The position numbers and the translations under genes were made by a program. A stretch of DNA of 64,000 bases from Schistosoma mansoni (taxonomy: Eukaryota; Platyhelminthes; Trematoda; Strigeidida; Schistosomatidae), in contig NC_031500.1 of assembly GCF_000237925.1 (NCBI RefSeq), forward strand, positions 10,503,753 to 10,567,752. Direction: 5' to 3'. Numbering within the stretch: position 1 is the first letter of the stretch; every line of letters begins with the position of its first letter. Below the pieces are notes generated by a model, which worked only from the letters and a program-made list of their open reading frames with translations, did not search any database and had not been told where the DNA came from. Positions 11,975 through 22,506 of the stretch are shown in pieces.

Positions 11975-12200
11975 AAATTAACAACGTCGGATGCCGGCTC
12001 AGTGGTCTATCGGTTAAGTGCTCTGGCGCGAGACTGATAGGTCCTGGCTTCGAATCTCGCGGGTGCGGGATCGTGGATGCGTACTGCTGAGGAGTCTCAC
12101 GGTAGGACAAAACGGCCGTCCAGTGCTTCAAGTTTTTCTGTGGTGGTCTATATTCAATTTACTATGAAAATACTAAAATCTCCACAAAACCCCTTCTAAC
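11975..12200 (+). repeat. tRNA-derived SINE of the Sm-alpha type
   Basis: The copy begins with a tRNA-like head: an A-box-like CGGCTCAGTGG near 11,995 and a B-box-like GGCTTCGAATC near 12,045. A hammerhead-like segment follows (12,081-12,126) and then a tail ggtggtctatattcaattt. Related copies lie at 11,690, 48,495 and 63,700. Schistosome Sm-alpha SINEs are known to carry hammerhead ribozymes, and the layout here agrees with that. It is inserted in M13 intron 2. Confidence 0.8.
12081..12126 (+). ncRNA. Hammerhead ribozyme relic in SINE
   Basis: Stem I is GTACTG with CAGTGC. The core CTGAGGA fits CUGANGA. Stem II is GTCT with GGAC around a short loop. Stem III is the tiny palindrome CGGCCG, followed by a GTC cleavage site. 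The second core box reads AAAA where GAAA is expected, so cleavage is probably lost in this copy. Confidence 0.65.
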
Positions 12201-12770
12201 CAAAAATAATATTTCCCAACATTTGGAAGGGAAGAAAACTGAAGAAGTAAAAAGAAGAAAACATACGTGAACGAGAAATATCAGAAAAAAAGAATGCTTG
12301 AGAGTTTTTAGAACGAGATGAGCAGCTGGAATTTTTCTGTGACGTAAATCACATGTGAATCTGATGGACAAATTAATAATGGCTGATTCAACACAAGTAT
12401 GAATACAGAAAACAGAGAAGACAGTCAGTACTTACTAAGGTACATCACTAACACAAACAACATATTACATTCGAGATTCCCCGAAACAGACAAGCAATCA
12501 ACATCGCTTTCAATGACAACATGAGAGTTACATATCATCGAAAGCTACAGTCAAACCGACCTTAATATTGTGAAATTCATCACATCACTTACCACCATCA
12601 CCAAACCATCATAGTTGAAAGGAAATAGTGTCGATAAGCAACACATAGTAAGACGGAAGCATCACAATGACGGACATGTCGGCGCTTGTCTAATCATTTG
12701 TCATCCGATCGGACAATCAAAATGTAAATATTAAAACTGAAGCTCTCAAAAACCCATTTCACACACTTAC

Positions 12771-12833
12771 TGGTTTCCGTTTCTTGTTCAACTCGTAATG
12801 AAGGTTCACTTGTGAGTGGTGAAGAGCCTTGTT
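12771..12833 (-). CDS. M13 exon 2: stalk
   Basis: This 63-base exon runs phase 1 to phase 1 between a tccatag acceptor and a gtaagtgt donor. It encodes EQGSSPLTSEPSLRVEQETE, a polar linker that fits the stalk between the membrane anchor and the ectodomain. Confidence 0.75.
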
Positions 12834-13280
12834 CTATGGAGGAAATGTGAATGAGGTATGAACAAATAATGAGTGTATTGACAGTGAGGTGACACAGACA
12901 CTTCGTTTGAATTCACATCATCATGCATGAAGTTGTGTGTCAGTTACGTTTTCTGTCAATCACTTACAAACACAACCATGTGAAGTCAATTACGAATGTA
13001 ATTGAAGAATAATAATTGTTGGACATCAGTTTAATTTCTATGTTTTGTTTGCCCATATCAATTGAAATTTCAAGTATCTGTTTAATGTTAGCGCATATTA
13101 GACCGTATAGAAATTCAAACTAAGTCAACTTTGCATGATAAAATAATACGGAAGGACATTGACTAGGAAGAATGAGGAAGAATATTGTGACAGTCGCAAG
13201 TTCGTTCTCATCCACCAAATTACTCGTAGACGGCAACACATTATTATGCATAATGTTTGTACCTTAATGAGACCGTTCAT

Positions 13281-14812
13281 CGTCAAGCGGTCCTTGAACA
13301 TTTGTCGATTGTCGGTATTCTTTTAAAATTGCGGTTTAACTACTGTTAGTATCATTCGTCTGAGTGACTGAAAAATCGCAAGGTAGGAGATATTTCGTTG
13401 CTGTCAAGGATATTGGACAAATGCTGAATACATTATGTCATATCACGCGTATTACCTGATTCACCGCTTATTAGATAAGTTACATTCTCAGTGATAAATT
13501 CATGCCAAACAAATTTCTTCCATCTCATTCTCACCCATTTGATGAAGCTAAATGGATCGTATGTAGACATTTTCACCCATATGATTCTGTTTCATTTAGT
13601 AGCGAAACTACATGTACAATTAATACGTATCATGAGTGTATTATTGTCAACGATTGTCGCATTTTATAGTTGATACATCTTCACTTGTAACAGTTCTGAT
13701 GTTCCTAATTCGCCTCATGGATGCTTGTCTTTTCAAGTACGAATATTAGGCGACGCGAATACAATGATTTTCCTCAATTCAATCAATCATTCATTCACTA
13801 AGTCATTGCAGTATACCTGTTATTAGTACATTCTAAATAGTCGGTAGGACTTACTAAACAAGAGTTCTTTCCTACTGACCACCGTCACTAAATACGTAAG
13901 CGTCTTCTAGCAAACGGATACGTGTTGCGAACATGATAAAGCCCATGTATCCTTTGATTTCCGCTTAGTTATTGAAAACATAGAATCCTACTGTTCTAAC
14001 ATCTAAATTGCAACATACGTGTAAGTACTGATCACTCTTAAATTCATAGACCATGTGAAGCGAAAATAACTTCACAGTAGAGTATTATGCTCATTCGTAA
14101 TAAAAAGTGACGATATCATCAAGGAATCAGTCATCTGTTGGTTTGACATAGTTCAATAATCTGTGTTAACTAGATATTCCAATTTACAGGAAACACGCAT
14201 CAAACAGAAGCAAATATCCACACAATAAACCAACGACTATTAACACAGTCAACAGTAATCTTATGTTAAATGTCATATCATCAAATAAGTAAGTAAAGCA
14301 AGAACATGATGAAATAACTATAACTAATATATATGTATAAACATACCATGAGACTTTGTCTTCAAGAAATGTACGAGTAGTGCAGTTCCAACAACCGCTG
14401 CACAAGCTACAACGAGCACGAGAAGAAATGTTAAAAGTTTTCGTCGTTTGGATGATAGTGAAAGTAGCATTTCTCTCTAGTAGTATGACGAATATTGAGT
14501 GAGCCTACTAATATAAGCTGCTCATATACTAAATTAACATGAAACGTAAATGAAATTATATACAATAATATATCAAATATTAGTCACTATATTAAATATA
14601 AATGAATGTAATGAGAATAGTACGAGTTTCGTCAGGTCACAGTGTCTCAAACACAATACATATTGTATTATAGAATATTATCAACGGTGAAATTCAAATT
14701 TTAGTTATATTTCAGTGTGTTACATTACTAAACTATGTGTGTTTTCTAAACATAAAGAATTCTAATTGGCACTGTGTCAAATTAGAAAAGAATTTCTAAG
14801 TTATCTAGAAAG
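13281..14812 (+). repeat. Segment B of the inverted duplication
   Basis: This segment recurs in reverse complement at 20,776-22,306. All stretches I compared read the same, including exon 1 and the open frames at 13,491-13,673 and 14,184-14,405. Small differences appear only beside the N gap. It holds M13 exon 1 and part of intron 1. Confidence 0.9.
14347..14470 (-). CDS. M13 exon 1: start, cytoplasmic tail and membrane anchor
   Basis: The ATG at 14,468-14,470 opens 41 codons plus one base. The tail reads MLLSLSSKRRKLL, followed by a hydrophobic stretch rich in L, V and A, then HFLKTKSH. The strong basic cluster before the hydrophobic segment predicts a type II orientation. The donor is gtatgt. 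The exon lies in segment B and recurs unchanged in B' at 21,118-21,241. Confidence 0.85.
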
Positions 14813-15053
14813 GTTATCATAAGATGTTGTACACATCACTCTAATTAACGTCCAGACTTTGTTCTTATTCCTTTGAATTTCTTTCATTTAAAATATATGT
14901 TCGTATAACAACCTGTTAACAATTCTATGACATATATGTATGACTTCATTCTCTTGTGAGTGTATCTACTTTGTTGGAAAATGTAAATCTATTAGTTTCC
15001 TTACAAGTGCTTTTAATTTCAATCCTACTTTCTAGGAACTATTAATTGTTTAC
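14813..15053. other. Spacer between segments B and A
   Basis: This short AT-rich spacer lies upstream of M13 exon 1. Its left part may hold the gene's promoter, but no clear TATA box or initiator stands out. Confidence 0.3.
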
Positions 15054-16830
15054 TATTCTATGAATAGTTTGCAGCAAGAGAAGAGAAGGTTTTTCTCAGT
15101 CTTGTGTGACATATTTGTTCAGTTAGAAAACATCTGTGGGAATTTCACAAGAAACACCTTGGCGATTCATTCTTTTGTGGGTAACGATCTTCTGAGATAC
15201 TACACAGTGTCGAAGAACATTTCACATCCTTCTCCTGTACAGCCTGTCGAGTGAACTCTCACAATCAAGGAGAACAATAATGTGCTCATACACTGTATGT
15301 CCATTATGACTGTTTCTTTTTTCCATCAAATTGGATTGATCTATTTTCAATTCTTTCATATTATTTGCTTGTTGACTGGAATATTGTTAGCATTGTGATG
15401 ATTTTGTTTTACCACATGTCTGTATCATTTGGAAATGGTATCATTGAGTACCTCATCTTTATTCTTATCTAAGAATAATTTCGAACGAGATTTACGTGTT
15501 AGACGGCATATTTACTTATCGAGGTGAATTTCATCTTTTTTCAACTATGTTTCGCTCTGTGCTAAATTTGAAACACGACAAATGTTTTCTCCTGACCATA
15601 GATAGTTTCAGTATCAGAAGAGACTTAGTGGATCTAAATGAGTAGGTCTATGTTCTGCACTTCGATTTGTGCATCAACCGAACTTTGTTCAGTAGGTTCT
15701 CAAGTTTACTCACATCCTTCTAATTACCTATGCAACGTGCTTTTATCGGCATTCGGAGGCAAATGTTTTTCAGAAATAACGTAATATACATTTAAAACAA
15801 CAATGTAACATTTTATCAACAACCGAAACCCGAACCAATAACAAAAAAATATGGAAGCTGTTGCCAGGATGATTCTAAAACGTTTGTTCGGACAGTTGCA
15901 TATGATCGCCCGAGAAACTTTAAAAGACTTATTCAATACTGTAAATTCTGATTACAATGACGCAGAACAGCTCTCAGACATGACCATAAGAATGGAAAAT
16001 TGTGCCATGGTCTTAGAACAGATGATTTATACTGCGGAACTAAATTCTGTAGTGGATTATGCTCTTTTGGATAAGGGGTCTGATGTAACATTGATAAGGT
16101 CAGACTGTTTGAGGTCTTTCAGGCTGAAGGAAGACCAAGCGTCAGTGGTAGTTCAGACTGTAGGTGGCTATAGAATGACAGAGGTCACGATTACATCTTT
16201 TGAGGTATATTCTTCAGATTAGTCTGAGCATGTTATGATTGAAGGGGCTTCGATTGCAGTAAGTTTACCAAGGTATAATCCAACGAAGTGGCCGCATTTA
16301 AGTGATGTACCAATAGATTGTCTAGACTCCGAAGAAGTTTTACTGTTGATCGGTTGCGACGTGCCGGAAGCACATTTGGTGTTAGACCGGCTGTTGAATG
16401 GAGAAATAGGTTAGCTCTATGATGTGGAGTTTGTTGATGTCTATTCAAGTGATCAATCAGTATCAGTAGAAGACAAGGCGGTTCGAGAGATTGTGGAAAG
16501 AGGCACGCGCTTCGACAATGGTCATTTTGTATTTCCAACACTATCGGAAAAGAATCCAGATATATGAGTCTGGAATTATGAAGTAGCAAACAGTAGATTA
16601 AAGAGTCTGAGAAGTAGGTTGTTGGGAGATGACAGTCTGAACATCAGGTAAACTAAGGGTATTGAGAGTAATTTTACTAAGGGCTGTGTGGAGAAAGTCC
16701 CTGATATACGATTGCAGTCACAGTATCCGCTCCGCTGGTATTTACATCATCATGCAGTGCTAAATCTGAAAATGCCAGAGAAACTGAGTGTGGTCTTTGA
16801 TTGTGCCGCCAATTTTACAGGGGTCTCCCT

Positions 16831-17512
16831 TGTAAGATCCATTTCGAAGGTTGTGTGTGTGAAAATCCTTCCATGCATACCTTTTCAGCTTTTTCTCATT
16901 GGTTATTTTAGTTGTACATTTTGTTAGTCTTTTTGGTGGCATTTGAGATTGTAATGTTTCATTACATAGTAGTTTTCTCATTTTTTCTTTTGCTTTCACT
17001 GAGTTTTTATGTTTCTTCCTGAACTGTATCTATGTTGTTTTAGTTGATATTTAATCTTGGCGGCAGCCATATGAATTGTTCCCCTCTTTGTGTGCATTGC
17101 TTGAGTTGACTGGGATCGTGCATTTTGATTGTGAGTTGGAGCACTTTTCCAGAATCGGAAACACTTTGTGTTATCAAGCAACAAACTGTTAATTTTTGAA
17201 CAGATTCTTTCTTGATCTATCCAGAAAGGGATAGAATAACGCTTACTTTTTGGCGTGTTCGGTAATTTTCTTATATTTCTTATCAATTTGTCAATTTATT
17301 GTAATTTAGATCGATTACTGTGTGAACAATTATTGGTTGAATAACAGAGTGGTAATATTTGTTTAGGTAAAATTGAACATTTGTATTTATGATAAAATTT
17401 AGAACTGTTTTTTCCCCAATCATCATGTTCTGATTTCGATTGGGGTCCACGCGCCTCTGCGTAACTAGACGGTTGTTCTTCAGTCAATCTTAGTTCGGAT
17501 CCTACATACCTA
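16831..17512 (+). repeat. Unclassified dispersed repeat inserted in the BEL/Pao fossil
   Basis: The insert separates two adjoining parts of the reverse-transcriptase region. It begins gtaagatcc and ends ggatcctac, imperfect inverted ends (8 of 9 pair). It is missing from the other BEL copy in A'. A related sequence in the opposite orientation lies at about 30,270-30,795 (shared signposts: the Gln/Asn-rich stretch HNQNARSQS and a tgaaaatccttccatgcatac block). No coding capacity is recognised. Confidence 0.7.
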
Positions 17513-17559
17513 AATGATATTAACTATCAAGGACCTAACACCTCGACCGACCTAGATTC

Positions 17560-17895
17560 CAAGAACATAAGAGGTGAGTTGAATAAAGCGAAAAGTTAGT
17601 TGAACGTGGTTCACACATTGAAAAAGCGGTAGAAGTATGCAAACAAGCCGAATACGAAAGTCCATTAACAGAGGAGCTTAGATCAATTCGAGACCAAACC
17701 GCTTCTGAATTAGAAGAGTATAAAATACAAATGGAAGAAATCTTTAATAGCAAACTGGGGCAGTTGAAATCACCAGCCAACTCTAGTGACGAAGATGCTA
17801 GTCACCGGTGGTCTGAGCTGTTTGTTGCTCGCAAATGTGCTAAAGAACTCTCCCACGATTTATTCAACAAAATTGCTGAGCTGGAATCGCTTTAA
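17560..17895 (+). CDS. Captured lamin/intermediate-filament coiled-coil piece within BEL pol
   Basis: The predicted protein has heptad-rich lamin-like sequence, for example RGSHIEKAVEVCKQAEYE, TASELEEYKIQMEEIFNSKL and RKCAKELSHDLFNKIAELES. Lamin rods have comparable stretches (EDQVEQYKKELEKTYSAKL). It sits between the reverse transcriptase and the integrase. The same piece, in a fuller form, is in the A' copy. It has no introns, which suggests capture from an mRNA. Confidence 0.7.
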
Positions 17896-18240
17896 CGACG
17901 GGTAGACTACTTCGGATGTTTAATAGGCAAGAAGGGAAGATCATTGGGAAAAGATCTGGATGTCTAGTTACTAGTTTGAAAACACCATCTGTTCATTTCG
18001 AAATGACGTACAGTCTGAGCACTGATTCCTTCATAATGACCTTATTGCGTTTTATTGAAAGAAGAGAGGAGCCCTCAGAAATTTGCTGTGACAGTGGGTT
18101 GAATTTCGTTGGTGCAGTTTCTGAACTAAGGGAAATTGTGCAACAGTTGAATTTGCCGAAGATAAGTAGTGATTTGTAGGCCGAGTGTTATTATTGATCA
18201 CCAGAGAACACACTTTGACTGGTGAGACCTTTGGCACTTA

Positions 18241-18819
18241 CTCGGTAAGAATTGAAAGGATATTGAACGACCGACCCCTAACTCCAGTGTATGTGTATCA
18301 ATATTCATGGTCCAAATAACTTGACCGTAACATAGATACTATTGTTACACCAATCAGGTTTATTATCACAGTATTCCTACAATACAGTTTCAGGATTGTT
18401 GCAAATATGTAGAAAGCGTTTTCTTTTCGTTAAGTGACAATTCTTCCTCCAAGTCACAGGGTTGATGATGTTCCTCCCTTCCGTACCCACTTTCCTTAAA
18501 AATATATCGAGATTGTAGTCCCCCGAGATTTCAACTTACAACCAGTTTATTTGATCTGTAAAATTGTACGGATACTGTAGAAGCAATATTTCTGAATAAT
18601 TCTTCAAATTGACTGAAACCATAGTGTTCCCGTTAGTTGACTTGTTAGAAACGAATCATCAGACTGCAACAATCAAATATTCGACTTAACTTACAGTATT
18701 GGAATGTTTATTATTTGAAGAATCGGAGTAAGGCATTACAATAGTTTTAATTACAGAATCGACTAGATAGACAAATGAATATTTTGACACACAAACACAC
18801 ACACGATTATTGTTTCCCT
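18241..18819. other. Stretch between BEL integrase and M13 end
   Basis: No gene is recognised. The same sequence is in A' (24,551-25,132). It contains the region just downstream of the M13 stop codon and may hold that gene's 3' untranslated region and the end of the BEL element. Confidence 0.3.
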
Positions 18820-18916
18820 TTAAAGAATACATTTGAGCACAGGATTCATTATCGAACCACTTTCACATTGGTATGTTTCTGAAAATCCTTGAATGTGTTT
18901 CACAACATGGTTCACA
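18820..18916 (-). CDS. Last exon of an upstream M13 (neprilysin-like) copy
   Basis: The exon starts after a tttcattttcag acceptor. It encodes VNHVVKHIQGFSETYQCESG and SIMNPVLKCIL followed by TAA. It aligns with the family's C-terminus (VNGPL.N...FAEAFNC..GS.MNP..KC.VW). The final aromatic residue is replaced by a shorter end. It is on the same strand as the 15-exon gene but upstream of its exon 1, so it belongs to a neighbouring tandem copy. Confidence 0.85.
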
Positions 18917-19280
18917 CTGAAAATGAAGAAAAGTAGAATGAAGTATATGGAACCATTACTGGAAAAAATAATGTGCTATTGTGATACGTCATTCATGAAC
19001 ACACTACACAAATGTTGACAGTATTTGTTGACATACACCTGATGTCAGCGATTGTAAACTAAACACTTGCATTAGTTGACGCTCATAACCATATGTGCAC
19101 TGTTGGGACTACGGTTAAAATAAAAGTATTTTTGCAGTATTAGCCCTGTCTGTATTTAATAACCGAGTGAAAATCAAAGATTCCATGATAGTTTTGGCAG
19201 CTAGTAACTGACTGCCAATATTTTAAACAAATATTATTATCACATGTTTGGATGAACTTGTGAAAACACATATGAATTAC

Positions 19281-19410
19281 CTGGATTCGTAGTCATGGAT
19301 AGACGACCGTAAACGATCATCAACATTGTGTGATGATAAGCTGTCGCACACCACGAATGTTGGTGAGAGAGCTTTCGGTGTTCAGTTAATAAGTATACAT
19401 AGCCTTTGGT
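19281..19410 (-). CDS. Penultimate exon of the upstream M13 copy, partial
   Basis: The minus strand reads LSHQHSWCATAYHHTMLMIV and YGRLSMTTNPG at a gtaatt donor. It fits the family's FAQVWC.....Y......TD.HSPG. The phase into the last exon does not match cleanly, so this copy may be decayed or the boundary differs. Upstream the sequence runs into an RTE fragment, so the rest of this gene copy is missing. Confidence 0.6.
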
Positions 19411-19559
19411 CATCCATTTGAATCTCTCTGTACCTCCTGCAATTAGATCTTCCCGTCTGGTTTTCAAGTGTTCTGCCGCCCTCGTGTATCTTATTTTCTA
19501 TCATTCAACGTGGACAGCCTAATGTTTCCACAATTTCCTTCATCTATCGACGGTATTAC

Positions 19560-20757
19560 CAAGTCCGTATCAACAATGTAAACGATTCGGTCGTGCACAG
19601 ACCAGATTGCGACACTACGGGTCATCGTTGAACAATCAGTTGAGTGGAACTCATCTCTATACGTCAACTTCACTGACTATGAGAAGACGTTTTACAGTGT
19701 GGACAGGAGGACATTATGGAAACTTCTTCGACACTATGGAGTTCCTCAGAAGATTGTCAACATTATCCAGAATTCATACGATGGACTAAAGTGCAAAGTC
19801 GTGCATGGAGGACAGTTGACAGAGTCAGACAAGGCTGTCTACTATCCCCCTTCCTCTTCCTTCTGGTGATTGACTGGATTATGAAGACTTCGACATCTGA
19901 GTGAAACACGGAATGCAATGGACTTCTCAAAATCAATTAGATGATTTGGACTTCGCAGATGACCTAGCCCTCCTCTCTCATACACACGAACAAATACAGA
20001 CAAAGACAACAAATGTAGCAGCAGTCTCTGCATCAATAGGTCTCAACATAAACAAAGGAAAAAGCAAGATTCTCAAATACAAAACGGAGAACACCAACCC
20101 AGTCACACTTGATGGAGAAACTCTGGAAGATGTAGAAACATCCACGTACCTGGGAAGCATCATTGATGAACAAGGAAGATCCGATGCGGATGTAAAAACG
20201 AAGGTTGGCAAAGCAGGGACCGCATTCCTACAACTGAAGAACATATGGAACTCAAAACAACTGTCGTTTAATTTCAGAGTGAGAATCTTCAATACGAACG
20301 TCAAGACAGTCAGTCCTACTGTACGGAGCTGAAACGTGGAGAACTACTACATCCATCGTCAAGAAGGTACAAGTATTTATAAATAGTTATCTACGCAAAA
20401 TACTCAACATCCATTGATCGGATACTATCAGCAACAACCTACTACTGTAGGAGAGGACAAACCAGCTTCCATCTGAAGAGGAAATTAAGAAAAGACGTTG
20501 GAAGTGAATAGGACATACATTAAGGAAATCAGAAATGTGCATTACAAGGCAATCTCTAACTTGGAATCCGGAAGGGAAGCGGTAAAGAGGAAGGACAAAG
20601 AACACATTACGCCGGGAAATAGAAGTAGATATGGAAAGGATGAATGTTAACTGGAAAGAACTGGAAAGGAAGGCTCAGGACAGAGTTGGATGGAGAATGG
20701 TGGTGAGCGGCCTATGCTCCTCGACGAGGGGTAACAGGCGTAAGTAAGTAAGTAAGA
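19560..20757 (+). mobile_element. 5'-truncated RTE-like LINE (SR2-like)
   Basis: Reverse-transcriptase motifs are RQGCLLSPFLFLLVIDW and DLDFADDLALLSHTHEQ, followed by STYLGSIIDEQGRSDADV and, near the end, [20 protein letters not shown] and [11 protein letters not shown]. It ends with a (gtaa)n tail at 20,745-20,757. Several stops and frame changes break it (for example the TGA at 19,902-19,904). It lies exactly at the joint between segment A and segment B'. Confidence 0.85.
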
Positions 20758-20775
20758 ACAACATATTATTATCAT

Positions 20776-22306
20776 CTTTCTAGATAACTTAGAAATTTTT
20801 TTCTAATTTGACACAGTGCCAATTAGAATTCTTTATGTTTAGAAAACACACATAGTTTAGTAATGTAACACACTGAAATATAACTAAAATTTGAATTTCA
20901 CCGTTGATAATATTCTATAATACAATATGTATTGTGTTTGAGACACTGTGACCTGACGAAACTCGTACTATTCTCATTACATTCATTTATATTTAATATA
21001 GTGACTAATATTTGATATATTATTGTATATAATTTCATTTACGTTTCATGTTAATTTAGTATATGAGCAGCTTATATTAGTAGGCTCACTCAATATTCGT
21101 CATACTACTAGAGAGAAATGCTACTTTCACTATCATCCAAACGACGAAAACTTTTAACATTTCTTCTCGTGCTCGTTGTAGCTTGTGCAGCGGTTGTTGG
21201 AACTGCACTACTCGTACATTTCTTGAAGACAAAGTCTCATGGTATGTTTATACATATATATTAGTTATAGTTATTTCATCATGTTCTTGCTTTACTTACT
21301 TATTTGATGATATGACATTTAACATAAGATTACTGTTGACTGTGTTAATAGTCGTTGGTTTATTGTGTGGATATTTGCTTCTGTTTGATGCGTGTTTCCT
21401 GTAAATTGGAATATCTAGTTAACACAGATTATTGAACTATGTCAAACCAACAGATGACTGATTCCTTGATGATATCGTCACTTTTTATTACGAATGAGCA
21501 TAATACTCTACTGTGAAGTTATTTTCGCTTCACATGGTCTATGAATTTAAGAGTGATCAGTACTTACACGTATGTTGCAATTTAGATGTTAGAACAGTAG
21601 GATTCTATGTTTTCAATAACTAAGCGGAAATCAAAGGATACATGGGCTTTATCATGTTCGCAACACGTATCCGTTTGCTAGAAGACGCTTACGTATTTAG
21701 TGACGGTGGTCAGTAGGAAAGAACTCTTGTTTAGTAAGTCCTACCGACTATTTAGAATGTACTAATAACAGGTATACTGCAATGACTTAGTGAATGAATG
21801 ATTGATTGAATTGAGGAAAATCATTGTATTCGCGTCGCCTAATATTCGTACTTGAAAAGACAAGCATCCATGAGGCGAATTAGGAACATCAGAACTGTTA
21901 CAAGTGAAGATGTATCAACTATAAAATGCGACAATCGTTGACAATAATACACTCATGATACGTATTAATTGTACATGTAGTTTCGCTACTAAATGAAACA
22001 GAATCATATGGGTGAAAATGTCTACATACGATCCATTTAGCTTCATCAAATGGGTGAGAATGAGATGGAAGAAATTTGTTTGGCATGAATTTATCACTGA
22101 GAATGTAACTTATCTAATAAGCGGTGAATCAGGTAATACGCGTGATATGACATAATGTATTCAGCATTTGTCCAATATCCTTGACAGCAACGAAATATCT
22201 CCTACCTTGCGATTTTTCAGTCACTCAGACGAATGATACTAACAGTAGTTAAACCGCAATTTTAAAAGAATACCGACAATCGAAAAAGTTCAAGGACCGC
22301 TTGACG
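20776..22306 (-). repeat. Segment B' (inverted copy of B), cut off by the N gap
   Basis: This is the reverse complement of 13,281-14,812. It ends at the last known base before the 200-base gap. The last 30 bases beside the gap differ from B at a few positions, as contig ends often do. Confidence 0.9.
21118..21241 (+). CDS. Second copy of M13 exon 1, without a body
   Basis: It encodes the same 41 residues as 14,347-14,470, with the same gtatgt donor. No exon 2 follows before the gap at 22,307. Either the rest lies in unassembled sequence or this is an orphan exon made by duplication. Confidence 0.85.
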
Positions 22307-22506
22307 NNNNNNNNNNNNNNNNNNNNNNNNNNNNNNNNNNNNNNNNNNNNNNNNNNNNNNNNNNNNNNNNNNNNNNNNNNNNNNNNNNNNNNNNNNNNNN
22401 NNNNNNNNNNNNNNNNNNNNNNNNNNNNNNNNNNNNNNNNNNNNNNNNNNNNNNNNNNNNNNNNNNNNNNNNNNNNNNNNNNNNNNNNNNNNNNNNNNNN
22501 NNNNNN
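22307..22506. other. Assembly gap, 200 N
   Basis: A run of exactly 200 unknown bases, a round length often used for gaps of unknown size. It separates B' from a Penelope-like fragment. If B' to A' is one M13 gene in plus orientation, its exons 2 to 14 would have to be missing here. Confidence 0.95.

Larger units (their letters stand above)
10..14470 (-). pseudogene. Neprilysin-like peptidase M13 gene, 15 exons seen, catalytic part degenerate; 3' end beyond window
   Basis: The family comprises type II membrane zinc endopeptidases that cleave extracellular peptides. Exons 1 to 15 chain on the minus strand with matching splice phases (about 609 codons); the usual family length is 700-750. The chain has a short basic cytoplasmic tail, a membrane anchor at residues 14-36, the N-domain hallmark CDSFEKYSC at 84-92 (compare CDDFYQYAC), YETCTN, GPLIE, and the helix around MIQMFDEMKRKL. 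Exon 13 aligns with the stretch from NAYY through PAGILQPPFF to GHEITH but reads LPYIY, SSGLLHPPFL and, after an in-frame TAG (codon 532), LLGRQIIS. Exon 15 aligns with ENIADNGGL.IAY but reads EKL, then TGA (codon 594), then KPDVNIIAY. The zinc ligands HExxH are therefore lost. A segment matching GFDxxG...WW was not found. The family assignment is strong. Whether a truncated protein is still made is open. Confidence 0.85.
15840..18240 (+). mobile_element. BEL/Pao LTR-retrotransposon fossil, copy in segment A
   Basis: The parts, in order, are a gag-end stretch (LKRLFGQLHMIARETLKDLF), an aspartic protease (ALLDKGSDVTLI), a reverse transcriptase (WYLHHHAVLNLKMPEKLSVV), a captured intermediate-filament piece, and an integrase (STDSFIMTLLRFIERREEPS). 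Another repeat is nested at 16,831-17,512. It is a fossil with several breaks, and I found no convincing pair of LTRs. It lies in the gap between an upstream M13 gene end and exon 1 of the next M13 gene, opposite to both. Its family kin in schistosomes include Sinbad. Confidence 0.85.
15054..19395 (+). repeat. Segment A of the inverted duplication
   Basis: It matches the reverse complement of 24,005-28,886. It contains a BEL/Pao fossil (plus strand) and, on the minus strand, the last exons of an M13 copy. The 18,180-19,280 part reads the same in both arms, whereas the element bodies differ visibly at protein level. Confidence 0.85.

Noticed and set aside
16834-17500. Reading the insert in BEL pol as a true spliceosomal intron of the element
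   Set aside because: The other BEL copy lacks it, a related copy occurs outside any BEL element, and the end has no convincing acceptor at the joint.
18052-18237. Minus-strand 61-codon frame identical to one at 25,133-25,318
   Set aside because: It is antisense to the BEL integrase end, and the identity comes from the inverted duplication.
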